Made by a program: the position numbers and the translations under genes
Source: Mycobacterium sp. E787
GTDB taxonomy: Bacteria > Actinomycetota > Actinomycetes > Mycobacteriales > Mycobacteriaceae
Length of the DNA stretch: 64,000 nucleotides
NCBI RefSeq assembly: GCF_001668725.1
Contig: NZ_LZKL01000042.1
Coordinates: 1-64,000, forward strand
Direction of reading: 5' to 3'
In this document: piece after piece, positions 1-8,872 of the stretch
Position numbering within the stretch: the stretch's first letter is position 1
Layout of the letters: each line of letters begins with the position of its first letter
Notes under the pieces: model-generated
Databases searched by the model: none
What the model was told of the DNA's origin: nothing
What the model saw: the letters and a program-made list of their open reading frames with translations, nothing else

Positions 1-2
1 CC

Positions 3-77
3 GGACCCCTCGGCGAGCGCGCCGACTGGTGGTGGTACGACCCCTTCCAACCCCAACCACCACCATCGACCAACTAG
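3..77 (+). CDS. possible C-terminal end of a gene starting outside the window
   Basis: The third forward frame is open from the window edge to a TAG at 75-77. It encodes 24 residues ending in a tryptophan-rich and then proline-rich tail (DWWWYDPF, QPQPPPS). The aromatic cluster looks more protein-like than the two other frames, which also stay open briefly. Nothing else identifies it, and the call could be wrong. The following 114 bases up to the next gene end are comparatively AT-rich, and I see no feature in them. Confidence 0.25.
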   Translation, partial: GPLGERADWWWYDPFQPQPPPSTN

Positions 78-191
78 GTTGATTGGGGCATAAAGAATTT
101 CGTTTGCGTTACCCGCTGCCCAGACCATGCGGCTTGCTTGAAAGTTGGTAGCGCATACGCTATCGAATTCGTAAGTCGCCGATGCCCGGAG

Positions 192-947
192 TCAAGCCGG
201 ACCCGGCGCCGGTGCGAATTCGAAACTCGGCGGTTCGCGCAGCCACGCCGTCGAGACGGCGGACCAGTCCGCGACGCTGACGTAGGGTCCCGCCGGGCTG
301 TGCGCGTGGCCCGAGCCGTCGGCCGTGCTGAACGGGGTGACCGAGATCTTGGGATGGGCCAGCAGCAATCCCGCGGGTGACAGGTGCACCGCGTCCCAGG
401 ACTGCGCGATCGCGCGCCAGTCCGGGTACCTGCAGCCGTTCGCCGTGGCTGCATGCGAGTCGATCAAGTCGGCCCAGTCGCGGGCCGAGTCGATCAGGGC
501 GACGCGAACGCGCGCGGTGTCGAAACGCACTTCCCAGCGCGGGCTTTCGCGAGCCAGGTTCTCGCCGCACAGGGTCCAGCTGTCGTCGTTGTCGGTGATC
601 GGGGTGGACGTCCAGAACGCGCCCTTCGGCAACGCGCTCAACGGCTCCCGGTTGCTGACGTTCGGCGCGCGCAGTTCGCCGAGCGCGCCCTGATGGATCT
701 GCGGCGACCCGAACGTGGGCAGCGCCGACAGGGCCGAGAGCCCGGCCTCGTCGTACGCGCGCAGCTCCAGGTCGTCGACGTCGAAGTCCGCGACGTCCAG
801 ACAGCGATCGGAGTACAGGTAGCTGCCGACCGCCCGGCTCGCGGCCGAAATCAGCTCCTCCGGCGCGCCGAGGCCACCGACCGACCGCATGCGTTCGATG
901 AACAGCCGCCCGGGAAAGGTGTCCAGCAGCGACTCTGCGTTGCTCAC
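192..947 (-). CDS. conserved hypothetical protein, 251 aa
   Basis: I do not recognise a family. The translation is a soluble-looking acidic protein with several tryptophans, no signal peptide, no membrane segment and no known catalytic motif. The last 20 residues are Pro/Ala-rich and probably disordered. The GTG start lies 4 bp after the lpqF stop, so the gene is probably the distal member of an mhuD-lpqF transcription unit. The even codon bias over the full length supports real coding. Its function cannot be inferred from the neighbours. Confidence 0.7.
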   Translation of the reverse strand: MSNAESLLDTFPGRLFIERMRSVGGLGAPEELISAASRAVGSYLYSDRCLDVADFDVDDLELRAYDEAGLSALSALPTFGSPQIHQGALGELRAPNVSNREPLSALPKGAFWTSTPITDNDDSWTLCGENLARESPRWEVRFDTARVRVALIDSARDWADLIDSHAATANGCRYPDWRAIAQSWDAVHLSPAGLLLAHPKISVTPFSTADGSGHAHSPAGPYVSVADWSAVSTAWLREPPSFEFAPAPGPA

Positions 948-951
948 CTGA

Positions 952-2280
952 CTATCGGGGCGCGATAAGCGCGAAAACCTGCTTGGCCACCTGCAACATC
1001 CAGCCGGTCACTGTCGGCCCGTGATCGCGCGGCCAGTTGAGCTGGAAACTGACCACCCACGGCTGCCGATTCTTGTCGACGGCGTACCAGCTGAAGGTCA
1101 GATCACCAGGCAGGCCACCGGCTTTCGCGCCGATATACGGCCACACGTTCCGGTCGAGCTGGATGCCGGCCACGGCGGACAGGATCTGTCGGACGGGCGC
1201 GGCCGGGCCGACCGCGTCGGCCTGCAGCGCGGCATGCACCCGGCAGATGTCCTCGGCGTTGCCGTACCACTCGGCGCCGTACGTCGAGGCCGGCGTGTGG
1301 GCGCGGGTCGGATCGGGTTGGTAGGAAGTGGAATTCGCCTGCGCCAGCAACCGGGCGCGGACCTCTTGGGAGCCCTGCTTCCATTGGTCGCGCAGATCGG
1401 GTTGGCCCCAGCCGACGGAGAACAGCTCGTACATGGTCGGGAACGGCGTCATGCTGGCCGGGTCGTGATGGCCTGCGGTCGCGAGCGCTTCCTCGATGGC
1501 GTGCGTGCCCAGCCGCCCGATCAGCAGGTCGGTGGCCATGTTGTCGCTCGTGGCGATCATCTTCTCGGCGGCCGTGCGCACCGAAACCTGCGCTCCGGCA
1601 GGCAAAGCCAAGCCCGACGAGCCCACCGCGCGGCTCTTGTCGGTGACGGTGAGCTGATCGTCCCACGACACCGTCCCGGCCTTGACGGCGCCGGCCACCG
1701 CGTGCAGTACGTACAGCTTGAAAATCGATGCCAGCGGCAGGGATTCGCCGGTGTTGGTACCGGCCACGGGGTCGCAGTGGCCGTCGTTCACCTTGGCGAT
1801 CTGGTAGGAGTAGCGGGCCCCGGTCTTGCTCAGCACGGCGTCGACGTCGTGCCAGGAGCTGACCTTCGGGGGCAGGGTGTCGACGTCGAACCGGTCGACC
1901 CGGCCCTCGTCGTCGGTGTGGATCCGGATGTCTTGGCGCGCGCCGTAGGAGGTGATCAGGTGCAGGGTGGCCACGCTGGCGCCGAGGTCCACGCCGTCGA
2001 GGGTGAACGGACGGTCCCACCACAGTCCCTCCATGGTGGTCTCGACCGACTCGACCTTGTCCGGCGCGGCGAGGGTGCCGACCCCGACCGGGCCGATGGG
2101 CCAGTCAGAGTTCAGCATGTCCAGGGTCTGCTGGGCGCGGATGCCGGGCGGCGTCCGGGTGTCGATCTGGCGGCCCGCGTTGGCCGCGTTCGCGTGCGGC
2201 GCGGGGGAGGGCGCGCAGCCCGGCGCCAGCGTCACGACCAGGGCCGCGGCGGCGCCCAATGCCACCGCGCGGCGCCGCAT
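952..2280 (-). CDS. lpqF: LpqF-type lipoprotein with serine beta-lactamase-like domain
   Basis: Predicted exported lipoprotein of 442 aa. The N-terminus has arginines (MRRR), a hydrophobic stretch and a lipobox ending LAPGC, so the mature protein should be anchored to the membrane surface. The C-terminal two thirds resemble class A beta-lactamase/transpeptidase-like proteins: a SxxK motif sits in ASIFKLYVL, followed by a conserved TSDNMATD block. I chose the ATG at 2280 because it places the signal peptide directly at the start and leaves 10 bp after mhuD. An in-frame start at 2316 would overlap mhuD. It corresponds to M. tuberculosis LpqF (Rv3593). Substrate unknown; antibiotic hydrolysis should not be assumed. 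Confidence 0.85.
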   Translation of the reverse strand: MRRRAVALGAAAALVVTLAPGCAPSPAPHANAANAGRQIDTRTPPGIRAQQTLDMLNSDWPIGPVGVGTLAAPDKVESVETTMEGLWWDRPFTLDGVDLGASVATLHLITSYGARQDIRIHTDDEGRVDRFDVDTLPPKVSSWHDVDAVLSKTGARYSYQIAKVNDGHCDPVAGTNTGESLPLASIFKLYVLHAVAGAVKAGTVSWDDQLTVTDKSRAVGSSGLALPAGAQVSVRTAAEKMIATSDNMATDLLIGRLGTHAIEEALATAGHHDPASMTPFPTMYELFSVGWGQPDLRDQWKQGSQEVRARLLAQANSTSYQPDPTRAHTPASTYGAEWYGNAEDICRVHAALQADAVGPAAPVRQILSAVAGIQLDRNVWPYIGAKAGGLPGDLTFSWYAVDKNRQPWVVSFQLNWPRDHGPTVTGWMLQVAKQVFALIAPR

Positions 2281-2290
2281 CGACCGCCCG

Positions 2291-2611
2291 CTAGCCACCC
2301 TGCTTGGTGCCGGCAACGTCCATCACGACCTCGAACTCCAGCAGCGACGCCCCGGTCGCCACCGGATTGGCCCGCTCGCCGGCGTGGGCCTCGATCGCGG
2401 GCCCCTTCGCCCACGCCTGGAAGGCCTCCTCGGACTCCCAGTGCGTCACCACGAAGTAGCGGTTCTCACCCTTGATGGGGCGCAGCAGCTGGAAGCCGAG
2501 GAAGCCGGGCTGGCTGTCGACGGCGTGCGCGCGGTGGGCAAACCGCTTCTCCAGCTCGGGGCCGGCATCCGCGGGCACCTCGATTGCGTTGATCTTCACC
2601 ACATGCGGCAT
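2291..2611 (-). CDS. mhuD: MhuD haem-degrading monooxygenase
   Basis: Small ferredoxin-like (ABM/IsdG-type) enzyme of 106 aa, the usual length. The MhuD family cleaves haem non-canonically in the cytoplasm, releasing iron and mycobilins. Residues expected at the active site are visible: Asn8 in KINAIE, Trp67 in QAWAKG and His76 in EAHAG, which serves as the proximal haem ligand. It lies 10 bp upstream of lpqF on the same strand and is probably co-transcribed. It is divergent from the hydrolase gene, with about 60 bp between the two starts. The match to the M. tuberculosis protein (Rv3592) is very close. Confidence 0.95.
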   Translation of the reverse strand: MPHVVKINAIEVPADAGPELEKRFAHRAHAVDSQPGFLGFQLLRPIKGENRYFVVTHWESEEAFQAWAKGPAIEAHAGERANPVATGASLLEFEVVMDVAGTKQGG

Positions 2612-2674
2612 TCCGCTAGGCTACCGCGCGGCCGAGTCTGTCCAACCCCCGGGCGGGACACGCAAGATGGGGGT

Positions 2675-3442
2675 ATGCCCGGCGATCTGTTGACCTGCCA
2701 CGGCGGCCAGGGGGAGCCGTTGGTGCTGGTCCACGGCCTGATGGGCCGCGGCACCACCTGGTCGCGGCAGCTGCCGTGGCTGACCCGGCTGGGCACCGTC
2801 TACGCCTACGACGCCCCGTGGCACCGGGGCCGCGACGTCGACGATCCCCACCCCATCAGCACGGAACGCTTCGTGGCCGACCTGGCCGACGCGGTCGGGA
2901 CCCTGGGGGCGCCGGCCAGGCTGGTGGGGCATTCGATGGGCGCCCTGCACTCGTGGTGCCTGGCCGCGGAACGCCCGGACCTGGTCACGGCGCTGGTTGT
3001 CGAGGACATGGCGCCGGACTTCCGCGGCCGCACCACCGGTCCGTGGGAGCCGTGGTTGCACGCCCTTCCCGTCGAATTCGATTCCGCCGAAAAGGTTTTC
3101 GGTGAATTTGGACCGGTCGCCGGCCGGTATTTCCTGGACGCCTTCGACCGCACGGAACGCGGGTGGCGGTTGCATGGGCACACCTCCCGGTGGATCGAGA
3201 TCGCCGCCGAATGGGGCACCCGGGACTACTGGGCGCAGTGGGAGGCCGTGCGAGCCCCGGCGCTGCTCATCGAGGCGGGCAACTCCGTCACCCCGCCGGG
3301 GCAGATGCGCGCCATGGCCGAAACTGATTCGCCGACAACATATTTGCGCGTTCCGGAGGCCGGCCATCTGGTGCACGACGAAGCCTCGGAGGAATACCGC
3401 GACGCGGTGGAATCTTTCCTGGCGGCTACCGCCGGCCGGTGA
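2675..3442 (+). CDS. alpha/beta-hydrolase (Rv3591c-like)
   Basis: 255 aa single-domain alpha/beta-hydrolase. Visible motifs are the oxyanion-region LVLVHGLMGRG near the N-terminus, the nucleophile elbow GHSMGALHS (Ser about residue 90) and a late histidine in EAGHLVHDE. A ribosome-binding AAGATGGGGG lies just before the ATG at 2675. The frame stays open far upstream, but that part runs through mhuD and lpqF on the other strand and is not coding. The 3' end overlaps the convergent GMC gene by 17 bp. Substrate unknown. The position corresponds to M. tuberculosis Rv3591c. Confidence 0.85.
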   Translation: MPGDLLTCHGGQGEPLVLVHGLMGRGTTWSRQLPWLTRLGTVYAYDAPWHRGRDVDDPHPISTERFVADLADAVGTLGAPARLVGHSMGALHSWCLAAERPDLVTALVVEDMAPDFRGRTTGPWEPWLHALPVEFDSAEKVFGEFGPVAGRYFLDAFDRTERGWRLHGHTSRWIEIAAEWGTRDYWAQWEAVRAPALLIEAGNSVTPPGQMRAMAETDSPTTYLRVPEAGHLVHDEASEEYRDAVESFLAATAGR

Positions 3443-5123
3443 GCCCAAAGGCGGTGCGCAGCGCCACCGCCATGAGCGTGTTGGTCGGGTTCTGGCAGCC
3501 CGAGGTGACGAACACGCTGCCGTCGGCGACGTAGACGTTGTCCATCTGGTGCATCCGCCCGTTCGGGTCGACGACGCTCGTCGCCGGGGACACCCCCATC
3601 TGCATGCCGCCCATCACGTGCTTGGTGTTCGGTGGGGTGCCGCCGCCCAGTTTCCGCTCCAGGCCGTCGGGGATCGCGGCGAACAGCTGCGCGCCGGCCG
3701 CCGCCATCATCGCGGTGATGGGCACCAGATAGAAGGCCTGCGCGACCGCCTCGTGCTTGCCGGGCGCCCAGGTCACGCGGGCCACGGGCTGGCCGTTGAG
3801 GTCGGTGACCGTCGGGTCGAGGGTGACGTTGTTGCTCAGGTAGGGCAGGTCGGTGCCGATGAAGTTGACGCCGGCGAGCCGGTCTCGCAGCAGCGAGGCG
3901 CGCATCAGGTCCTTGAACGGGCTGCCGAACAATTGCACCCCCGGCAGGAATCCCAGGATCTCCTGGTAGAACTTGCCCTCGGTGATCGGGTCCTGGCTCC
4001 CGCCCAGCTCGCACAGGCCGCCGCGGATGTAGGGCAGCCCGGCCAGTTTCGCCGCGAGCCGCGCTCCGGGGAAGTTCGGGTCGCAGAAATCCTCCATGCA
4101 CTGGGTGATCGAGCGGCCGCGGTAGGCGTGCACCCGCTGGTCGAGGTAGATGCCGAACCCGTCGACGAAGTTGTGGAACATCAGGCGGGCGCCGATCCGT
4201 CCGCTGGCGTCGGGCAGGCCGGAGAGCAACGCCAGGCGCGCCGTCTCGATCGCCGAGGCGGCCAGCACCACCAGGTCGGCGCTCTCCCCGCCGGGATTAC
4301 CCCTCGGGTCCAGATAGGAGACGCCGGTGGCGCGCCGGCCGGTGAAGTTGACCTTGGTGACCGTGGTTTCGGGGCGCAGCTGCGTCCGCCCGGTCCGCAG
4401 CGCCCGGCGCAGCGGCGCCAGCGCGCCCACCCGCGCCGAGATCGGGCAGCCGTAGTTGCTGCAGAACCCGCAGTTGTTGCACGCCGGGCGGCCGTCGTAC
4501 TCGACCGAATTGATCGCGGTCGGGAACGGATACGGGTGCAGCCCGATGCGCCTGGCGCCCTTGGCGATCAGCGTGGACGAGCGCTGCTGCGGCCCGGGCG
4601 GCATCGCGTACTGCTGCGTGCGCGGCGCGTGCCTGAAGGAGAGGCTGGGTATCGACCGGACGTCGCCCTGCGTCCCGAGCAGCGTTTCGATCGCGTCGTA
4701 GTACGGCGCGATCTCGTTGTATTCGAACGGCCAATCCTGCACGTCCGCGCCCGGTTGCGGGCCGAGCATCGACAGTCCCTTGAAGTCGATGTCCCAGAAC
4801 CGCGGCACCTTCGCGTCCCAGTGCACGGTTCCACCGCCGACGGTCACCGGAAGCTCGTTGACCGGGCCGACGTAGCCGGCGGGCTGGCTGGCGCTGGTCC
4901 GATATGTGCGCGGGTAGGCCAGTGGGTCCGGCTGCTCGAAATAGCGGTACAGCGCCTTGAGTTCGTCGTTGGCGAACGTCGTCCCGAGCGGCCCGGTCCC
5001 GTCCAGGTTGGTGAAGTAGTTGGATCCTTTCTCGAATATCACTACGTCCCAGCCGTTCTCGGCGAGCTCCATCGCCACCGTAGATCCGCCGGCGCCGGAG
5101 CCGACGATGACCGCCTTAGGCAC
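3426..5123 (-). CDS. GMC-family FAD-dependent oxidoreductase
   Basis: 565 aa glucose-methanol-choline oxidoreductase. It begins directly with the FAD-binding fold (VIVGSGAGGSTVAMELA) and has the middle GMC block around PVTVGGGTVHWDAK. The C-terminal substrate half carries the catalytic-type His in KHVMGGMQMG and Asn in CQNPTNTLM. A CNNCGFCSNYGCP cysteine cluster sits near residues 220-235; such clusters occur in bacterial GMC dehydrogenases that work with a separate subunit. The start overlaps the stop of the upstream Tat-signal protein by 8 bp, so the two are coupled and probably form a dehydrogenase pair. It resembles the Rv0492c type. The alcohol or sterol substrate is unknown. Confidence 0.85.
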   Translation of the reverse strand: MPKAVIVGSGAGGSTVAMELAENGWDVVIFEKGSNYFTNLDGTGPLGTTFANDELKALYRYFEQPDPLAYPRTYRTSASQPAGYVGPVNELPVTVGGGTVHWDAKVPRFWDIDFKGLSMLGPQPGADVQDWPFEYNEIAPYYDAIETLLGTQGDVRSIPSLSFRHAPRTQQYAMPPGPQQRSSTLIAKGARRIGLHPYPFPTAINSVEYDGRPACNNCGFCSNYGCPISARVGALAPLRRALRTGRTQLRPETTVTKVNFTGRRATGVSYLDPRGNPGGESADLVVLAASAIETARLALLSGLPDASGRIGARLMFHNFVDGFGIYLDQRVHAYRGRSITQCMEDFCDPNFPGARLAAKLAGLPYIRGGLCELGGSQDPITEGKFYQEILGFLPGVQLFGSPFKDLMRASLLRDRLAGVNFIGTDLPYLSNNVTLDPTVTDLNGQPVARVTWAPGKHEAVAQAFYLVPITAMMAAAGAQLFAAIPDGLERKLGGGTPPNTKHVMGGMQMGVSPATSVVDPNGRMHQMDNVYVADGSVFVTSGCQNPTNTLMAVALRTAFGLTGRR

Positions 5124-5937
5124 TCACGCCGCCCCTCCCGCCGAGTTTGGCGACGACGCCCTCCCAGCCGCGGCGCAGGCGGTTGACGATGTCGGTGACG
5201 ACGACGACGTCCCACTGGGTCGCCTCCACCTCGGCGGGCGTGTATCCCCGCGGCTGGGAGTCCCCGGGGTACTTGATGTCCTGCCAACCGACCAGGTTCG
5301 CGTTGCCGCCGTACTCGGGGACGCTGTACATCGCCTCGATGGTGTGACCGAACAGGACGTTGGCGAAGGCAGCCGCCGGCCCATGGGCCAGGATGAGGTC
5401 CTGGCGGACCGGCTGCACCGCGGTGAAGTCGCCGCCGGCCTGCTGGTCGAGCAGCGCGATGCCGCTGGTGTACTGGTTGCGCAGCTGCGTCAGCCGCTGC
5501 TGCCATCCGTAGGCCTGGGCGCGGTTGAGCGGGACGAAGGTGGCCATGTAGTCCTGCGAACCGCCGGCGCGGTTGCTCCACGGGCCACCGGCGTGCACGT
5601 CGGCGGGCGTGACGTCGAAGACCGACAGCATCCGGTCCAGGTAATTGACCACGTTCGCCTCGTGCGCCCCGGGGCTGCCGAGTTCGACCGGGCAGTCTTG
5701 CGGCCCGGGGATAAGCCGGCGGGTGGCCGCGTCGAGCACCGCGGCCTGGTGCGGCGACAGGAACCGGTAGCCCGCGTCGGCGGAAGCGATGGGCAGGGAG
5801 CCGCGCATGGCGGCGGCCAGCGGCAGCAGGCTCAGGCCGCCGAGCACCGCGCGCCGGGACACCGGCGGCAAGCGGGATCCCTCGGCGGCCTCCTCGCTGG
5901 GCACATCGGCAGGGTAAGGCGCGGATATGAGTCCCAC
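5116..5937 (-). CDS. Tat-exported gluconate 2-dehydrogenase subunit 3-like protein
   Basis: Small-subunit partner of the GMC enzyme encoded immediately downstream. A twin-arginine signal is clear (PPVSRRAVLGG followed by a hydrophobic LSLLPLAAAM stretch), so the protein, and perhaps its flavoprotein partner in complex, is exported folded. The mature part fits the gluconate 2-dehydrogenase subunit 3 family (FLSPHQAAVLDAATRRLIPG). The start is uncertain: GTG 5937 gives 273 aa, GTG 5904 puts the RR pair nearer the N-terminus, and neither has a good ribosome-binding site. The gene is divergent from the ArsR regulator. Confidence 0.75.
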   Translation of the reverse strand: MGLISAPYPADVPSEEAAEGSRLPPVSRRAVLGGLSLLPLAAAMRGSLPIASADAGYRFLSPHQAAVLDAATRRLIPGPQDCPVELGSPGAHEANVVNYLDRMLSVFDVTPADVHAGGPWSNRAGGSQDYMATFVPLNRAQAYGWQQRLTQLRNQYTSGIALLDQQAGGDFTAVQPVRQDLILAHGPAAAFANVLFGHTIEAMYSVPEYGGNANLVGWQDIKYPGDSQPRGYTPAEVEATQWDVVVVTDIVNRLRRGWEGVVAKLGGRGGVSA

Positions 5938-6078
5938 GTGGAACGCTTGCGCGGCGGCGTGTCGGGTTGTGCGGGTGCGAGCCTTTGCGCTAACGCCCCC
6001 CGAGCGCGCAGCTACACCATCTGATAAATTCTTCAATTGTTCAAGCATAGGAAGCATCGAATCTTCAGGAGATCCCGC
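5938..6078. promoter_or_regulatory. divergent promoter region with candidate ArsR operator
   Basis: The 141 bp gap separates the Tat/GMC pair from the ArsR gene and is more AT-rich than its surroundings around 6020-6066. It holds two direct copies of AAGCAT (6043-6048 and 6052-6057) and a TTCAATTGTTCAA stretch (6030-6042). Because ArsR-type regulators usually repress their own promoter, this is the natural place for the operator. The exact half-sites are not certain. A good AGGAG ribosome-binding site (6067-6071) selects the GTG at 6079. Confidence 0.45.
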
Positions 6079-6414
6079 GTGTCGGTGCCGCTGTACAAGG
6101 TCAAGGCCGAGTTCTTCAAGACATTGGGGCATCCGGCGCGGATCAGGGTGCTCGAGCTGCTCGTCGCCGGGGACAAGTCGGTGGCCGAACTGTTGCCCGA
6201 GGTCGGGGTGGAGTCATCGAACCTGTCCCAGCAACTGGGTGTGTTGCGCCGGGCCGGCGTGGTGGAAGCGCGCCGGGACGGCAACACGATGATCTACTCG
6301 ATCGCCTCACCGGACATCGCCGAGCTGCTGTTGGTCGCGCGCAAGGTTCTCACCGGGGTGCTCAGCGACCGGGTGGCGGTGCTGGAGGAGATGCGCGCGG
6401 GGAGCGCGCAGTAG
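6079..6414 (+). CDS. ArsR/SmtB-type repressor (Rv0081-like)
   Basis: 111 aa winged-helix regulator. Recognition region: LELLVAGDKSVAELLPEV then SSNLSQQLGVLRRAGVV, with the wing around ARRDGNTMIYSI. No cysteine pair or other obvious metal-binding motif is present, so metal sensing is not supported. In M. tuberculosis the orthologue Rv0081 precedes and controls the hyc-like operon and is a hub of the hypoxic response; the same order is kept here (6 bp gap to the next gene). Start GTG 6079 chosen for its AGGAG site and family length. An ATG 42 bp upstream lacks support. Confidence 0.9.
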   Translation: MSVPLYKVKAEFFKTLGHPARIRVLELLVAGDKSVAELLPEVGVESSNLSQQLGVLRRAGVVEARRDGNTMIYSIASPDIAELLLVARKVLTGVLSDRVAVLEEMRAGSAQ

Positions 6415-6419
6415 CGGTC

Positions 6420-6899
6420 ATGGGCTGGATTTCGAAGGCCTTCCGTGTCGGCCGGATCACCGAAACCGCGGAACCATTACCGCCGCAGGCGATGAAACCG
6501 GTTGCGGGAGTGCGTGGTTCGCTTCAGATCCGGCACGTCGACGCCGGCTCTTGCAATGGGTGCGAAGTGGAGATCGCCGGAGCATTCGGGCCGGTGTATG
6601 ACGCCGAGCGGTTCGGTGCGCGCCTGGTGGCCTCGCCGCGGCACGCGGACGCGCTGCTGGTGACCGGCGTGGTGACGCACAACATGGCGGGTCCCCTGCG
6701 CGCCACGCTCGACGCCACTCCTCGGCCGCGCCGGGTGATCGCCTGCGGGGACTGCGCGATCAACAGGGGTGTCTTCGCCGATGCCTACGGGGTGGCCGGC
6801 GCCGTCGGTGAGCTGGTGCCGGTCGATCTGGACATTCCCGGCTGCCCGCCGACGCCCGGCGAGATCGTCGCGGCCCTGCGATCGGTGACCGGCAAGTGA
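6420..6899 (+). CDS. NuoB/HyfI-like iron-sulfur subunit (Rv0082-like)
   Basis: 159 aa small subunit of a complex-I/group-4-hydrogenase-like assembly. Four cysteines expected to hold the cluster equivalent to N2 are present: GSCNGCEVE, ACGDC and PGCPPTP. It would pass electrons within the peripheral arm to or from the large subunit HycE encoded at the end of the operon. It is the second gene of the cluster. Its stop overlaps the GTG of the next gene (GTGA), indicating coupled translation. No signal peptide. Confidence 0.88.
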   Translation: MGWISKAFRVGRITETAEPLPPQAMKPVAGVRGSLQIRHVDAGSCNGCEVEIAGAFGPVYDAERFGARLVASPRHADALLVTGVVTHNMAGPLRATLDATPRPRRVIACGDCAINRGVFADAYGVAGAVGELVPVDLDIPGCPPTPGEIVAALRSVTGK

Positions 6900-8872
6900 C
6901 CACGGAACTGGCCACCCGCCCGGTCGTCGCGCCAAACTCCCTGGGCTCCAAGGACTTCAGGCCCGCGGCCGCGGGGGCGCTGACGTCGTTGCTGGGCGCG
7001 ATCGGAGTATGGGCGGGCCTGCAGGGAATGTTCGGTTCGGTGCCCGCGGTGCGCATCGGGTGGCTGCTCCCGTTGTCGGGGGTGCGGCTGAGCCTGGAGC
7101 CCTTGGGCGGATTCTTCGTGGCGCTCACCGGCGCGGTCGCCGTCGTCGTCGGGCTTTACACGATCGGCTATGCCCGGCGGGGCCACCTGGGCGGGGTGCC
7201 GCTCGCGGTGTTGCCGTTGTTCGTCGCGGCGATGCTCGTCGTACCCGCGGCGGGGTCGGTGACCACCTTCCTGCTGGCGTGGGAACTGATGGCGGTCGCA
7301 TCACTGGTGCTGGTGCTGGCCGAACACACCCGCCCGCAGGTGCGCTCCGCCGCGCTGGTGTACGCGGTGATGACCCAGTTGGGGTTCGTCGCGATCCTGA
7401 TCGGGCTGGTGGTGTTGTCCGCGGCCGGCGGCGCCGACCGGCTCGCCGACCTGCACCGGATACCGGAGGGTGCGCGCACCGCGGTGTTCCTGCTGACGGT
7501 TGCGGGGTTCGGTTCCAAGGCCGGGCTGGTTCCCCTGCACGCCTGGTTGCCGCGCGCCCACCCGGAAGCCCCCAGCCCGGTGTCGGCCTTGATGAGCGCC
7601 GCGATGGTCAACCTCGGCGTCTACGGCATCTGCCGTTTCGATCTGCAACTGCTGGGCCCGGGTCCCCGCTGGTGGGGCCTCGTCCTGATGGTCGTCGGCG
7701 GGGTGTCGGCGCTCTATGGCGTGGTGCAGGCCTCGGTGGCCACGGATCTCAAACGGCTGCTTGCCTATTCGACCACCGAGAACCTCGGGCTGATCACGCT
7801 GGCCTTGGGCGCCGCCACGCTGTTCGCCGCCGCCGGTGCAACCCGGGCTGCGACGATCGCCGCGGCCGCGGCCATGCTGCACCTGATCGCGCACGCGGCG
7901 TTCAAGAGCCTCGGATTCCTGTCCGCGGGCTCGGTGCTGGCCGCCACCGGGCTGCGCGACCTCGACCGGCTGGGCGGTCTGGCCCGACGGATGCCGGTCA
8001 CCACCACCCTGTTCGGGGTGGCGGCGCTCGGGGCGTGCGGGCTGCCGTTGGGCGCCGGATTCGTCAGCGAGTGGCTGCTGGTCCAGTCGCTGATCCACAC
8101 CGCCCCCGAGCACGTCGCCGTCTTGGCGTTGACCACGCCGCTGGCGGTCGGCGCGGTCGCGCTCACCACCGGGCTGGGGGTCGCGGCGATGGTCAAGGCG
8201 TTCGGCATCGGATTTTTGGCGCGGCCGCGCTCGGAGCAGGCCGCCGGGGCCCTCGAGGCGCCGCGCAGCATGCTGGCCGGCATGGCGCTGGCGGCGGCCG
8301 CGTGTGTGACGCTCGCGGTGGCACCGGTGACCGTCGCACCCGCGCTGCGCCGGGCCGTCGCGGCGCTACCCGCGGCCCGGGCGGTGGAATTCACCGACCT
8401 GGGCGCGTTCGTCCGGCTGCCGGGGCTGCAGGGCTCGATCGCGCCCGGGGTGATCGCCGCCGGCCTCTGCGGGGCGGCGCTGGCCGCGGCCGCACTCACC
8501 CGGTGGCGCCGGGCGCGGCGCCCCGAGCCCGTCACGTCGCCGCTATGGGCCTGCGGCGCGGACGATCTCACCCCACGCATGCAATACACGGCGACATCCT
8601 TCGCCGAGCCCCTGCAACGGGTCTTCGACGATGTGCTGCGCCCCGACACCGACATCGAAGTCACGCACAGCGCCGAGTCCCGCTACCTGGCCGACAAGGT
8701 CACCTACAGCACCCGGATCACCGACGCGATCGAGGAACGCTGCTACGCGCCGGTGATCCGGGCGATCTCGGCCGCGGCGGAATGGGTACGGCGCGCACAC
8801 ACCGGCAGCGTCCACCTGTATCTGGCCTACGGCGCGCTCGGTGTGTTGACCGTGCTGGTGGTCGCCCGATGA
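6896..8872 (+). CDS. HyfB/NuoL-like proton-translocating membrane subunit (Rv0083-like)
   Basis: 658 aa, strongly hydrophobic, with about 14 or more predicted membrane segments. It carries the antiporter-type subunit signatures: a conserved Glu in LLAWELMAVASL, Lys in FGSKAGLVPLHAWLP, and the PSPVSALMSAAMVNLGVYG block. The long hydrophilic-to-TM C-terminal tail (about residue 560 onward) is the HyfB/HycC type rather than NuoL proper. It is expected to couple redox change in the soluble arm to ion movement across the membrane. It overlaps both neighbours by 4 bp. Confidence 0.88.
   Translation: MTTELATRPVVAPNSLGSKDFRPAAAGALTSLLGAIGVWAGLQGMFGSVPAVRIGWLLPLSGVRLSLEPLGGFFVALTGAVAVVVGLYTIGYARRGHLGGVPLAVLPLFVAAMLVVPAAGSVTTFLLAWELMAVASLVLVLAEHTRPQVRSAALVYAVMTQLGFVAILIGLVVLSAAGGADRLADLHRIPEGARTAVFLLTVAGFGSKAGLVPLHAWLPRAHPEAPSPVSALMSAAMVNLGVYGICRFDLQLLGPGPRWWGLVLMVVGGVSALYGVVQASVATDLKRLLAYSTTENLGLITLALGAATLFAAAGATRAATIAAAAAMLHLIAHAAFKSLGFLSAGSVLAATGLRDLDRLGGLARRMPVTTTLFGVAALGACGLPLGAGFVSEWLLVQSLIHTAPEHVAVLALTTPLAVGAVALTTGLGVAAMVKAFGIGFLARPRSEQAAGALEAPRSMLAGMALAAAACVTLAVAPVTVAPALRRAVAALPAARAVEFTDLGAFVRLPGLQGSIAPGVIAAGLCGAALAAAALTRWRRARRPEPVTSPLWACGADDLTPRMQYTATSFAEPLQRVFDDVLRPDTDIEVTHSAESRYLADKVTYSTRITDAIEERCYAPVIRAISAAAEWVRRAHTGSVHLYLAYGALGVLTVLVVAR

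Noticed and set aside
6079..6414. Arsenic-resistance role for the ArsR-type gene together with arsB2
   Set aside because: They are 24 kb apart, no metal-binding cysteines are seen, and the gene sits at the head of the hyc-like operon as Rv0081 does.
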